A stretch of 64,000 bases of DNA from contig NC_057810.1 of assembly GCF_018294505.1 (NCBI RefSeq), positions 708,117,859 to 708,181,858 of the forward strand, read 5' to 3'. Within the stretch, counting starts at the first letter, position 1. Every line of letters begins with the position of its first letter. Both the position numbers and the translations under genes were made by a program. Positions 34,680 through 46,689 of the stretch are shown here, one piece after another. Below the pieces are notes generated by a model. The model did no database searches. It saw only the letters and a list, made by a program, of their open reading frames with translations, and was not told where the DNA came from. The DNA is from Triticum aestivum. Taxonomy: Eukaryota; Streptophyta; Magnoliopsida; Poales; Poaceae.

Positions 34680-37600
34680 GCTTGTGAGAGAGGTTTTAGT
34701 CAACGGGTCTGCAACATTCAGATCCGTGTGTACTTCGCAAATCTCTAGGTCATATTGTAAATATTGCTTCCATGCTCCACTTGAAGCTATTCCAAATGGT
34801 TGCTCCACTATACGTATTCGGTTTGCTACTCAGAGTCACTCGGATAGGTGCTAAAGCTTGCATCGACGTAACCCTTTACGCCGAACTCTTTATCACCTCC
34901 ATAATCGAGAAACATGTCCTTATTTACTCCAAGGACAATTTTGACCACTGTCCAATGATCCATTCCTGGATCATTCTTGTACCCCTTGACTGACTCATGG
35001 CAAGGCACACTTCTGGTGCGGCACACGGCATAGCATACTATAGAGCCTACGTCTGAAGCGTAGGGGACGGCCTTCGTCCTTTGTCTCTCTTCTACTGTGG
35101 TCGAGCTTTAACTCTTAACTTCATACCTTACTACTCAGGCAAGAACTCCTTCTTTGACTGATCTATCTTGAACACCTTCAAGATCATGCCAAGGTATGTG
35201 CTCATTTGAAAGTACCATTTAGCGTTTTTGATCTATCCTCATAGATCTTGATGCTCAATCTTCAAGTAGCCTAATCCAGGTCTTCCATTGAAAAACACTT
35301 TTCAAATAACCCTATATGCTTTCCAGAAATTCTACATCATTTCTGATCAACAACATATACTTATCAGAAATTCTATAGTGCTCCCACTCACTTCTTTGGA
35401 AATACAAGTTTTTCATAAACTTTGTATAAACCCAAAATCTTTGATCATCTTATCAAAGTGCATATTCCAACTCCGAGATGCTTACTCCAGTCCATGGAAG
35501 GATCGCTGGAGCTAGCATACCTTTTAGCATCCTTAGGATCGACAAAAACTTTCTGATTGTATCACATACAACCTTTCCTTACGAAAACTGGTAAGGAAAC
35601 TCATTTTGACATCCATCTGCCAGATTTCATAAATTCAGCTAATGCTAACATGATTCCTGACGGACTTAAGCATCACTACGGATGAGAAAATCTCATCGTA
35701 GTCAACTCCTTGAACTTGTGAAAAACTCTTCGCCACAAGTCGAGCTTCATAGACGGTGACATTACCGTCCATATCCGTCTTCTACTTAAAGATCCATTTA
35801 TCTTAATGGCTTGCCGATCATCGGGCAAGTCCACCAAAGTCCATGCTTTGTTCTGATACATGGATCCTATCTCGTATTTCATGGTTTCTAACCATTTGTC
35901 GGAATTTGGGCCCACCATCGCTTCTCCATAGCTCGTAGGTTCATTATTGTCTAGCAACATGACCTTCAAGACAGGATCAATGTACCACTCTGAAGCAGTA
36001 CGCGTCCTTGTCGTCTTACGAGGTTCGGTAGTGACTTGATCCGAAACTTCATGATCACTATCATAAGCTTCCACTTCAATTAGTGTAGGTGCCACAGGAA
36101 CAACTTCCTGTGCCCTGCTACACACTTGTTGAAGTGACGGTTCAATAACCTCATCAAGTCTCCACCATCCTCCCACTCAATTCTCGAGACAAACCTTTCC
36201 TCGAGAAAGGACCCAATTCAAGAAACAATCCCTATTGCTTTCAGATCTGAATTAGGAGGTATACCCAACTGTTTTGGGTGTCCTATGAAGATGCATTTTA
36301 TCTCCTTTGGGTTCGAGCTTATCAACCTGAAACTTTTTCACATAAGTGTCGCAGCCCCAAACTTTTAAGAAACAACAACTTAGGTTTCTCCAAACCATAG
36401 TTCGGTGTCGTCTCAACGGAATTACGTGGTGCCCTATTAAAGTGAGTGCGCTTGTCTCTAATGCCTAACCCATGAACGATGGTTGTAATTCGATAAGAGA
36501 TATCATGGTACGCACCATATCCAATAGGGTGCAACTATGATGTTCGGACACACCATCACTCTATGGTGTTCCAGGCGGTATTAATTGTGAAACAATTTCC
36601 ACAATGTCTTAATTGCGTGCCAAAGCTCGTAACTCAGATACTCATCTCTATGATCATATCATAGACATTTTATCCTCTTGTCACCATGATCTTCAACTTC
36701 ACTCTGAAATTACTTGAACCATTCAATAATTCAGACTTGTGTTTCATCAAGTAAATATACTCAGTATCTACTTAAATCATCCGTGAAGTAAGAACATAAC
36801 GATATTCACTGCATGCCTCAGCACTCATTGGACTGCACACATCAAAGTGTGTTACTTCCAACAAGTTGCTATCTTGTTCCGTCTTACTGAAAACGAGGCT
36901 TTTCAGTCATCTTGCCTATGTGGTATGATTTGCATATCTCAAGTGATTCGGAATCAAGTGAGTCCAAACGATCCATCTGCATGGAGTTTCTTCATGCGTA
37001 TACACCAATAGACATGGTTCGCATGTCTCAAACTTTTCAAAATGAGTGAGTCCAAAGATCCATCAACATGGAGCTTCTTCATGCGTTTTACACCAATATG
37101 ACTTACATGGCAGTGCCACAAGTAAGTGGTACTATCATTACTATCTTATATCTTTTGGCATGAAAATGTGTATCACTACGATCGAGATTCAATAAACCAT
37201 TCCTATTTGGTGCAATACCATTGAAGGTATTATTCAAATAAACAGAGTAACCATTATTCACCTTAAATGAATAACCGTATTGCGATAGACATAATCCAAT
37301 CATGTCTATGCTCAACACAAACACCAAATGACAATTATTCAGGTTTAATACTAATCTTGATGGTAGAGGGAGCATGCAATGTTTGATCACATCAAACTTG
37401 GAAACACTTCCAACACATATCATCAGCTCACCTTTAGCTAGTCTCCGTTTATTCTGTAGCTTTTATTTCGAGTTACTAACACTTAGCAACCGAACCGGTA
37501 TCTAATACCCTGGTGCTACTTCGAGTACTAGTAGAGTACACATTAACATAATGTATATCCAATATACTTCTATCGACCTTGTCAGCCTTCTTATCTACCA

Positions 37601-38063
37601 AGTATCTAGGGTAATTATGCTCCAGTGGCTGTTCCCCTTATTACAGAAGCACTTAGTATCGGGTTTGGGTTCAACCTTGGGTTTCTTCACTGGAGCAGCA
37701 ACTGATTTGCCGTTTCATGAAGTGTCCCTTCTTGCCCTTGCCCTTCTTGAAACTAGTGGTTTCACCAACCATCAACAATTGATGTCCTTCTTGATTTCTA
37801 CTTTCGCGGTGTCAAACATCGCCAATACCTCAAGGATCATCATATCTATCCCTGATATGTTATAGTTCATCAAGAAGCTCTAACAGCTTGGTGGCAATGA
37901 CTTTGAGAAACATCACTATCTCATCTAGAAGATCAACTCCCACTCGATTCAAGTGATTGTTGCACTCGGACAATCTGAGCACAAGCTCAACGATTGAGCT
38001 TTTCTCCCTTAGTTTGCCGGCTAAGAAAATCGTCGGAGGTCTTATACCTCTTGACGTGGGCAC
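34680..38063 (-). pseudogene. degenerate gag-pol of Copia-E
   Basis: Read on the minus strand there are gag remnants near 38063-37800 (RLSECNNHLNRVGVDLLDE) and a nucleocapsid zinc knuckle near 37680-37600. The pre-integrase region with the 88-bp duplication is at about 36922-37097, the integrase near 36900-36320, RT from 36176 (NNEPTSYGEAMVGPNSDKWL), and RNase H near 35030-34700 (GYVDASF). Eight bases of the RT active-site region are missing near 35350 compared with Copia-A and Copia-F. No long frame survives. The stretch 38064-39589 is the untranslated leader and has no coding sequence I can support. Confidence 0.85.
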
Positions 38064-39589
38064 GAGCCTGAAATCCCAATTTTAGCCCTCGAAACATCTC
38101 ATATTTTCCGCGACGTTTCGAAAACGTCTTTGGTGCCTCAACTCTAAACCATTTAACTGAACTATCATGTAGTTATCAAAACGTGTATGTCCGACGTTCG
38201 CAACATCCACAGACGACGTTTGGGGTTCAGCACACTGAGCGATGCATTAAGGACATAAGCTTTCTACTGTCCTCATAATCGCTACTGTCAACTTTCAACT
38301 ATATTTTCTCTAGGAACATATCTAAAACAGTAGAACTAAAGCGCGAGCTATGACATAATTTGCAAAGGGTTTTGACTATGTTCAGGATAATTAAGTTCAT
38401 CTAATGAACTCCCACTCAGATAGACATCCCTCTAGTCATCTAAGTGATTACATGATCCGAGTCAACTAGGCCGTGTCCGACCATCACGTGAGACGGACTA
38501 GTCATCATCGGTGAACATCTTCATGTTGATCGTATCTACTATACGACTCATGCTCAACCTTTCGGTCTCTTGTGTTCTGAGGCCATGTCTGTACATGCTA
38601 GGCTCGTCAAGTTAACCTAAGTGTTCTGCGTGTGTAAATCTGGCTTACACCCATTGTATGTGAACGTAAGAATCTATCACACCCGATCATCACGTGGTGC
38701 TTCGAAACGACAAACTTTCGCAACGGTGCACAGTTAGGGGGAACACTTTCTTGAAATTTTAATGAGGGATCATCTTATTTACTACCGTCGTTCTAAGCAA
38801 ATAAGATGTATAAACATGATAAACATCACATGCAATCAAATACTGACATGATATGGCCAATATCATTTTGCTCCTTTTGATCTCCATCTTCGGGGCTCCA
38901 TGATCATCATTGTCACCGGCATGACACCATGATCTCCATCATCGTGTCTTCATGAAGTTGTCTCGCCAACTATTACTTCTACTACTATGGCTACCGGTTA
39001 GCAATAAAGTAAAGTAATTACATGGCGTTGTTTGTTGACACGCAGGTCATACAATAAATTAAGACAACTCCTATGGCTCCTGCCGGTTGTCATACTCATC
39101 GACATACAAGTCGTGATTCCTATTACAAGAACATGATCAATCTCATACATCACATATCATTCATCACATTCTTCTTGGCCATATCACATCACATAGCATA
39201 CCCTGCAAAAACAAGTTAGGCGTCCTCTAATTGTTGTTTGCATGTTTTACGTGGCTGCTATGGGTTTCTAGCAAGAACGTTTCTTACCTACGCAAAAACC
39301 ACAACATAATATGTCAATTGCTATTTACCCTTCATAAGTACCCTTTTCATAGAATCCGATCCGACTAAAGTGGGAGAGACTGGCACCCGCTAGCCACCTT
39401 ATGCAACAAGTGCATGTCAGTCGGTGGAACATGTCTCACGTAAGTGTACGTGTAAGGTCGGTTCGGGCTGCTTCATCCCACAATACCGTCGAAACAAGAT
39501 TGGACTAGTAACGGTAAGCATATTGAACAAAATCAACGCACACAACTACTTTGTGTTCTACTCGTGCAACGAATCTACGCAATAGACCT

Positions 39590-39604
39590 AGCTCATGATG
39601 CCAC
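39590..39604 (-). other. primer binding site of Copia-E
   Basis: The plus strand reads AGCTCATGATGCCAC before the LTR; on the minus strand this is GTGGCATCATGAGCT, the Copia initiator-tRNA type of site. Copia-F has the same sequence before 57668. Confidence 0.8.
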
Positions 39605-41344
39605 TGTTGGGGAACGTAGCAGAAATTCAAAATTTTCCTACGAATCACCAAGATCTATCTATGGAGAAACTAGAAACGAGAGAGAGGGGAGTGCATCTAC
39701 ATACCCTTGTAGATCGCTAAGCGGAAGCGTTCAAGAGAACGGGGTTGAAGGAGTCGTACTCGTCGTGATCCAAATCATCGGAGATCTTAGTGTCGAACGG
39801 ACGGCACCTCCGCGTTCAACACATGTACAGCCCGGGGACGTCTCCCATGCCTTGATCCAGCAAGGAGAGAGGGAGAGGTTGAGGAAGACTCCATCCAGCA
39901 GCAGCACAACGGCGTGGTGGTGGTGGAGGAGCGTGGCAATCCTGCAGGGCTTCGCCAAGCACCTGCGGGAGAGGAGGAGGTGTCACGGGAGGGAGGGAGG
40001 CGCCAGGGAATCAGGTGCGGCTGCCCTCCCTCCCCTCCACTATATATAGGGGCAAGGGAGAGCGGGCGCTGCCTTGGCCCTTCCTCCAAGGAAGGGTGCG
40101 GCCAGGGAGGAGTCCATCCTCCCTAAGGCACCTAGGAGGTGCCTTCCCCCTTTAGGACTCTCCCTTTCCCTTATCTCTTGGCACATGGGCCTCTTGGGGG
40201 GGGCGCACCAGCCCACCTGGGGCTGGTCCCCTCCCACACTTGGCCCATGCAGCCCTCCGAGGATGGTGGCCCCACTTGGTGGACCCCCGGGACCCTCCCG
40301 GTGGTCCCGGTACATTACCGATAAAACCCGAAACTTTTCCGGTGACCAAAACATGACTTCCCATATATAATTCTTTACCTCCGGACCATTCCAGAACTCC
40401 TCGTGACGTCCGGGATCTCATCCGGGACTCCAAACAACATTCGGTAACCACATACAAACTTCCTTTATAACCCTAGCGTCATCGAACCTTAAGTGTGTAG
40501 ACCCTACGGGTTCGGGAACCATGCAGACATGACCGAGACGTTCTCCGGTCAATAACCAACAGCGGGATCTGGATACCCATGTTGGCTCCCACATGTTCCA
40601 CGATGATCTCATCGGATGAACCACGATGTCAAGGACTCAATCGATCCCGTATACAATTCCCTTTGTCTAGCGGTATTGTACTTGCCCGAGATTCGATCGT
40701 CGGTATCCCGATACCTTGTTCAATCTCGTTACCGGCAAGTCTCTTTACTCATTCCATAACACATCATCCCGTGATCAACCCCTTGGTCACATTGTGCACA
40801 TTATGATGATGTCCTACCGAGTGGGCCCAGAGATACCTCTCCGTTTACACGGAGTGACAAATCCCAGTCTCGATTCGTGCCAACCCAACAGACACTTTCG
40901 GAGATACCTGTAGTGCACCTTTATAGCCACCCAGTTACGTTGAGACGTTTGGTACACCCAAAGCATTCCTACGGTCTCCGAGAGTTGCACAATCTCATGG
41001 TCTAAGGAAATGATACTTGACATTAGAAAAGCTTTAGCATACGAACTACACGATCTTTGTGCTAGGCTTAGGATTGGGTCTTGTCCATCACATCATTCTC
41101 CTAATGATGTGATCCCGTTATCAATGACATCCAATGTCCATGGTCAGGAAACCGTAACCATCTATTGATCAACGAGCTAGTCAACTAGAGGCTTACTAGG
41201 GACATGGTGTTGTCTATGTACCCACACATGTATCTGAGTTTCCTATCAATACAATTATAGCATGGATAATAAAGGATTATCATGAACAAGGAAATATAAT
41301 AATAATAACTAATTTATTATTGCCTCTAGGGCATATTTCCAACA
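39605..41344 (-). repeat. 5' LTR of Copia-E (right, 1740 bp)
   Basis: Near-identical to 32768-34509, differing by scattered substitutions and small indels. The minus-strand TATA box (TATATATA) is at 40041-40048. Element transcription would run leftward from here. Confidence 0.93.
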
Positions 41345-41997
41345 GGCAAGGCGCTACCTGTCCAGAGACCGGTATGTTACCTGAGCGAAGTACTGTCGAC
41401 CTCCAAGCAGAACTACCCCCACTACCAGAAGATGTGCTACGGCGTGCACTTTGCCGCCAAGAAGTTGAAGCCTTACTTCCAGGAGCATCCAATCACTGTG
41501 GTCTGCACAGCCCCACTTGCCGAGATCATCGGAAGCCGAGATGCTTCTGGCCGACGATCATGTCACAAGCGCTGGCTGACTTCCTCGTCGACTGGGCCGA
41601 GACCCAGTACCTACCGCCAGCGCCCGACTCCACTCATTGGCGGATGCACTTCGATGGCTCCAAGATGCGCACCGGCTTGGGAGCCGGCGTCGTCCTCACT
41701 TCCCCCAAAGGCGACAAGCTCATATATGCGCTGCAGATCCATTTTGCCGCCTCCAACAACGTCGCCGAGTATGAAGCGCTCATTCACGGGCTCCGGCTTG
41801 CCAAAGAACTCGGCATTCGCCGGATCCTGTGTTATGGCGACTCTGATTTGGTGGTCCAGCAGTCATTGGGCGATTGGGACGCCAAGGATGCAAACATGGC
41901 GAGCTACCGTTTCCTTGTGCAGCAGCTCAGCGGATACTTTGAGGGGTGCGAGTTCCTCCACGTGCCAAGAAACGACAACGACCAAGCAGACGCCTAG
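41345..41997 (+). pseudogene. Gypsy-D RNase H domain (continuation after Copia-E)
   Basis: The frame resumes at the target duplication with GKALPVQRPVCYLSEVLS and then YHFAAKKL-type connection residues. A deletion and frame change near 41545-41560 lead to SQALADFLVDWAETQYLPP. RNase H motifs are MHFDGSKMRTGLGAG, NNVAEYEALIHGLRLAKEL, CYGDSDLVVQQ and NDNDQADA, so the acidic residues are present. TAG at 41995-41997 stops the frame at DA* before ARIGSTRQ, where leucine would be expected. Confidence 0.85.
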
Positions 41998-43622
41998 GCA
42001 CGAATCGGCTCCACCCGCCAAGCAATACCATCCGGCGTCGCCCTTCGGCGCCTCCTCAAGCCGTCTGTCAAGCCTTCACCAGAATCAGACTCCATCTTTG
42101 TGCCGGCTCCACCTGAAGAAGTCGGATCCGACTCCAAGAGCGCTCCAGTCGAAGCCGGCCCAGGGACTTCAGAACCCGGCCTGGAGACTGCGGCAACCAA
42201 ACCGATGACTCCGGAACTCGGCCCGGGGACTGCTCCAGTCAGCCCGGGGACTTCATCAATCCAGCAAGCGGCTGCAGACTCCAACCCGCCGCCTCCCAGC
42301 CCAGCCGCCCTCATCCAAGTCGCAGTACTGGTAGTCAAAGAAATAGCAGCACCCTCATGGGCACAGTCCATCCTCAAGTTCCTGGTGAGCAAAGAACTGC
42401 CGGTTGATGAAACCTTGGCTCGGCAAGTGCAACGCCGAGCGGCAGCCTACACCATAGTCAACAGAGAGTTGGTCAGGCGCAGCGTCACTGGTGTCTACCA
42501 GCATTGCCTCGAGCCAGAGCAAGGCCAAGCGATTCTCAAAGATATCCATCAGGGCGAGTGCGGCCACCATGCGGCTTCAAGAGCACTCGTCGCCAAAGCA
42601 TTTCGACACGGTTTCTTTTGGCTGACTGCCCTAGAAGAGGCCAAAGAATTGGTTCAAAAGTGCAAAGGGTGCCAGAAGTTCCACTCCAAGCCACATTAGC
42701 CGGCTTCGGCACTCAAGACTATCCCCATCGCCTGGCCCTTTGCGGTTTGGGGCCTGGATATGGTGGGACCATTCAAAACAGCCCGCGGCGGACTAACTCA
42801 CTTACTCGTCGCGGTGGACAAGTTCACCAAGTGGATAGAAGCAAAACCCATCAAGAAGTTGAATGGTCCGACTGCGGTGACTTTCATCACCGACATCACA
42901 ACTCGGTACGGCATACCGCACAGCATCATCACCGACAATGTCACAAACTTTGCCAAAGGTGCCTTGGCCCGTTTCTACGCGACTCAGGGCATCCGACTGA
43001 CCTAGCGTCCGTTGCCCATCCGCAGTCAAACGGCCAGGTATAGCGAGCAAACGGCCTCATCCTATCTGGCATCAAGCCTCGACTGGTCGAACCACTGGAG
43101 TGTTCGGCCGGCTGTTGGCTTGACGAGTTGCCAGCCGTCCTCTGGAGTCTGCGCACGACTCCAAACAAGTCAACCGGCTTCACACCCTTCTTCCTCGTCT
43201 ACGGTGCTGAAGCCGTCATCCCAACGGACATAGAGTTCGACTCCCCGCGAGTCATCATGTACACCGAGGAAGAAGCAGAAGAAGCACGTCAAGATGGTGT
43301 CGATCTGCTGGAAGAGGGCTGGCTGTTGGCACACAGCCGGTCCAGCATCTACCAGCAGAGCCTGCGCCGATACTACAACAGGAAGGTCAGGCCGAGATCT
43401 TTCCAAGAGGGCGACCTTGTGCTCTGGCTGATCCAGCGAACAGCCGGCCAACACAAGCTGTCGGCGCCTTGGGAAGGCCCCTTCATTATCAGCAAGGTGT
43501 TGGGAAACGACTCCTACTACCTGATCGACGCTCAGAAGCCCCGAGCACGCAAGAGGGACGACTCCGGCAAAGAGATGGAGCGCCCATGGAATGCAAACCT
43601 TCTCCGAAGATTTTACAGTTGA
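41998..43622 (+). pseudogene. Gypsy-D integrase
   Basis: A proline/alanine-rich linker (42060-42340) leads to the HHCC zinc region (GECGHHAASRALVAKAF, CKGCQKF, 42555-42680). TAG at 42697-42699 follows HSKPH. The catalytic core starts with WGLDMVGPF (about 42748-42775) and IITDNVTNF (42927-42953), where valine replaces the usual glycine. Near 42999 a frameshift occurs. In the continuing frame SNGQV is followed by TAG at 43041-43043, exactly where the catalytic glutamate belongs. The C-terminal part (43128-43622) is open: GFTPFFLVYGAEAVIPTDI, SFQEGDLVLWLIQ, WEGPFIISKVL, NLLRRFYS*. Integration by this copy is not possible. Confidence 0.87.
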
Positions 43623-44395
43623 TGAAGTATGTATCACGCTACCCTTTGTATTAAAGTACCAAGACTTCGGGGCCCCCGAGACGAGCTCGGGGACTGCCCT
43701 TTTTTGTCGTCTGTATGATAAGAATTATGCCTTCGAGTACATTAGTCTTTGTTATGCCGCTTGGCACCGGGCTCGACTAGTCGGCCCAGGGACTCGCCGC
43801 CTCGTGCTATGAAATGCTTCCCGCAGTCAGACAAGTAGTGTGTGGCGCCTAAGCCGTCTCCTGTCAGAAGCCGCAGCTCGCAGAGCGACTGTTTGGTAGG
43901 CAGGAGTAAGGAAGAATGGGCGCCCACACGAAAAATGGCTAAGGACCCAAAGCACAAACATAGCCTAAGACGGCTTCCAGCCTCTCTCAAGCAAAGCCGA
44001 CTCATGAATAGTCGGCTTGCCGCTTTCTTCTAGCCTCTCCTAAGAGAAGCCGACTCGTAAGTAGTCGGCTTGCCGCTTTCTATCCGACTTGTTAAAAAGA
44101 CTCTAAAATGGCCAAGTACTTACCTTCCCAAAGTAGCCAAGCGTTTGATCCAGTGGCAGTCCGCAGAGCGGTTGTCTGGCTGGCAAGGCGGCGACTAAGG
44201 GAAGGCAGCAAAGGAAAAAGGCAAAAGAGCAATGAGCAAGGAAAGATAGAACTCGGATAAATATTTACATAACATAGGCCCTTGGCCGAATCTTCTAGTA
44301 GAAGTTCAAAATACACCCCACGGGTGGAATTGTTCGAATTAACAAAGTTCTTCAAAGACTACTAAGGTAGATAAAATGAAGACAGAGACGGCAGC
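43623..44395 (+). other. spacer after Gypsy-D pol with 53-bp tandem repeat
   Basis: Noncoding. It contains two copies (43981-44033, 44034-44086) of a unit with AAGCCGACTC...GTCGGCTTGCCGCTTTC, each able to form a hairpin through GCCGAC/GTCGGC. GGGGCCCCCGAGACGAGCTCGGGG (43669-43692) is a further inverted-repeat-like stretch. No gene is visible. Confidence 0.6.
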
Positions 44396-44722
44396 CTAGG
44401 AGGCGGCATCCGGGTTCGGAGGGTCGGAGGAGATGGCGGTGTCAGGCACCGGGGCGGCCGGCTGGGCAGTCTCGGCTTGATCGTCTCCGGCGGCAGCCGC
44501 CTTCTCCGGACGCGGCTCGTTGCTGGAGGCGCGGTCGAGCTGAGGCTGGTTGCCCGTTCCGTCTTCTGGTGCCTCCGTCTCACCTTCGTCCTCCGCCTCG
44601 CCTTCCTCCTCGATGCTGGAAGCAATCACCTCCGCCGAGTCCTCGTCGTAATCAGGGTTCATCCCGAACCACTCCGGCGGCGCCTCCCTGCCGTCTTCAG
44701 CCCGATCAGGGATAAAGTATTT
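44396..44722 (-). pseudogene. C-terminal end of the Gypsy-D antisense ORF
   Basis: On the minus strand an open frame enters at 44722 (AKYFIPDRAEDGREAPPEWF), passes GMNPDYDEDSAEVIASSIEE and ends in an acidic/alanine-proline tail (PDPPNPDAAS-like) at 44396. The EWFGMNPDYDEDSAEV segment resembles the C-terminal tails of the antisense ORFs of grass Gypsy elements. This third case supports a general antisense gene in the three Gypsy elements of the window. The N-terminal part is absent because the sequence changes at 44723. Confidence 0.6.
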
Positions 44723-44723
44723 G

Positions 44724-44845
44724 GCGGATGGCTAGCCTAGCCAGTTAACGAAAATGCACGTTAACGGGTGCCTGCAGCGTCAAATAGGATTTTCCTCCAG
44801 CGAGGCTTCTCGCAAAAAAAAGTTCTAGCGAGGCTAGCCATCCGC
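44724..44845. repeat. 122-bp segment bounded by a perfect 14-bp inverted repeat
   Basis: GCGGATGGCTAGCC (44724-44737) and GGCTAGCCATCCGC (44832-44845) are exact reverse complements. The segment lies exactly at the end of Gypsy-D homology. It could be a small MITE or solo terminal structure of the next element. No target duplication is obvious. Confidence 0.55.
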
Positions 44846-46140
44846 TAGCAACGACGAACAGCCACAACGCAGCGCTAAATTTAAAGTATAAAATAGAGCG
44901 GCATATACTTTTTTTTAGAAAATCAACTTTCTTGGGAAAAATGTGAAAAGTTCTTCAATAGTGTGAATAATATTTGAAAATCGTGAGAAAATTTTGAATC
45001 TGGTTTTTTGAAACATAAATTTTTTTAAAATTGAACAAAATTTAAAAACCTAAACAATGTTTTTCAATATAGTGAACAAATTTTGAAATCTGAATTTTTT
45101 TTCGAACTGTGAACAATTTTTAAAAAAGTGAAGTTAAAAAACACTTAGTGTTTGGTGAACATTATTTAAATACATAAATAACATTTTTTAAAATATACGA
45201 CAACTTTTTTCAATGCACGCTGAACAAAATTTCTGTACACAAATGAACATTTTTTGTACATAGTGAACATTTTTGAATGTGCGCTGAACATTTTTCTTCA
45301 ACACAATGAACTTTTTTTCAAAACGTGAACAATTTTTGAAAAAATTAAGAAAATTATAATTTTGTACTTTTTTGGAATTTGAAAATGTGATGTTTTAAAA
45401 AAATTAAAACATTTTCACAATTTGGAATTTCTGGAATTTTCGGTTTCCTTCATGAAAATTATAAAACATTTGTACACAATTTTAAAAACCATTAAAATTT
45501 AATAAGACATTTGTACACAATTTGGAATTTCTGAAATTTCCGGTTTTCTTCATGAAAAAATTAGAAACATAAAAATTTCTGAAAACGTGTACACAATTTT
45601 GAATTTGAAACATTCTTTTAAGATTTAAACAAACTTTAAAAAACATGAACAATTTGTGAAATTATGAGCAGAACAAAAAAAAGAAAACAGAAGAAAAGCA
45701 AAAAGTGAACAACGAAAAGAAGCAGAAAAAGAAAAAAAAACATGAAGATAACCGGGAAATCGGTTAAAAGAAATAAACAGAACCGGTTGCTCCTCGAGGT
45801 GGGCCGGCCCCTGTGTTGTCTGTTGTTGGCTTCGCTCTAGCGAAGCAGCGACTCCTTGACGCACACGCGTGTCAAATAGGATTCACCCGAAATCACTAAG
45901 GAGTACTCCTTCCAAAGATCAGTCTCACCTTCCCAGGTTGCGATCACAACCTGGGAGTTTTTTCATTTTTCATAGATCCGTTTGTTCAAAACATCTAATC
46001 TCATAAAACGTGCGTCCAAATCTCGAACCATTTTTAACATTATATTGCTAGCATTGAGATCTTCAAAACTTGATAGGCTTTAACGCACTTTTTTCGCAAA
46101 AAAACTATACGGGGAGCACTATTTCCCCTTTCTGAAAGCT
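44846..46140. repeat. AT-rich degenerate repeat region (unclassified)
   Basis: The core 44910-45770 is very AT-rich, with many variants of GTGAACATTTTT/GAACAATTTTTGAAA and of TGAAATTTTCGG. CGTCAAATAGGATT stands on the left (44778) and GTGTCAAATAGGATT on the right (45870) of the core, about 1.1 kb apart in the same direction. No coding sequence is supported. Such AT-rich cores occur in unclassified DNA transposons of Triticeae; I do not assign a family. Confidence 0.55.
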
Positions 46141-46640
46141 ATTTCTGAGAGGCACATTGGTGACTCCCGCTGAAGAAAAACCGTGCCTCTCACAGAAGAA
46201 ACAAAAATGCATTTTTTTCCGTTTCCAAGATGCACGGTCGTGCCTCTCATGGAAGCAAAGCGATGCCTCTCACGGAAGGGAAAAGAAAAGAAAACACATT
46301 TTTTATCCTTTTCCTAGAGGCATGGCCGTGCCTCTCGGGGAATCAAAAATGCCTATTGAGGAAGCAAAACCGTGCCTCTCACGGAAGAAAAAAAAGTTTT
46401 TCCACGCATTTTTTTGACTTTTTTTCTTTTGAAAAGCTAAGAAAGACCGATGAAAAACCGAGAAGCCAAAAAAAGAGGGAAAACCATCTAAAAAGTCGAA
46501 AACGCGTGCGAAAAAAATAAAATCCGGAGGAAGCGCGACACGTGACAGCGGCGCGCTCTTAGCCCACCCACAAGTGATCGTTGGGAGGGTATCGAAGAGC
46601 CCTCGATAAGTTGCTCTCGGATCCATCCCATTCTATTGTT
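46141..46640. repeat. repeat region with GTGCCTCTCxCGGAA motifs
   Basis: CGTGCCTCTCACGGAAG and variants occur at about 46182, 46240, 46263, 46328 and 46372, separated by A-rich runs. A GC-rich end with GCGCGACACGTGACAGCGGCG follows (46532-46552). The recurring unit and its spacing look like the subterminal part of a DNA transposon. No gene. Confidence 0.55.
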
Positions 46641-46689
46641 CACCGCACTGTAGAAGGGATGCTTCCCCTCAAAAAAATAAGGGTCCCGA

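Larger units (their letters stand above)
32768..41344 (-). mobile_element. Copia-E: complete Copia retrotransposon in minus orientation (8577 bp)
   Basis: Both LTRs, a primer binding site, a polypurine tract and the 5-bp target duplication GGCAA are present, so this is a complete insertion. The internal region (34510-39604) is a degenerate Copia coding region in reverse order and is non-coding in practice. By eye the two LTRs differ at about a dozen of the first ~430 bases and far less later on. This implies a much younger insertion than Copia-B. It belongs to the same subfamily as Copia-A and Copia-F. Confidence 0.95.
27596..44722 (+). mobile_element. Gypsy-D: Ty3/Gypsy element, interrupted by Copia-E, 3' end missing
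   Basis: It consists of a 5' LTR, primer binding site, gag, protease, RT, [Copia-E 32768-41344], RNase H, integrase (stop 43620-43622), a spacer and the C-terminal end of an antisense ORF cut at 44722. The host part is GC-rich, unlike Gypsy-C. The sequence changes at 44723 to unrelated repeats, so either these were inserted into Gypsy-D, whose 3' LTR would then lie beyond 64000, or the 3' end was deleted. The five bases before the LTR are CACAA; their partner is not in the window. Confidence 0.85.

Noticed and set aside
34510..39604. Minus-strand host genes in the Copia-E interior
   Set aside because: All short ORFs match degenerate Copia domains in colinear order with Copia-B read in reverse.
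39564..40049. 161-codon ORF and similar ORFs repeated at 4351, 33078, 40074, 51206 and 57795
   Set aside because: All lie in the GC-rich part of Copia LTRs, in both strands and several frames. They recur because the LTR recurs, not because of coding.
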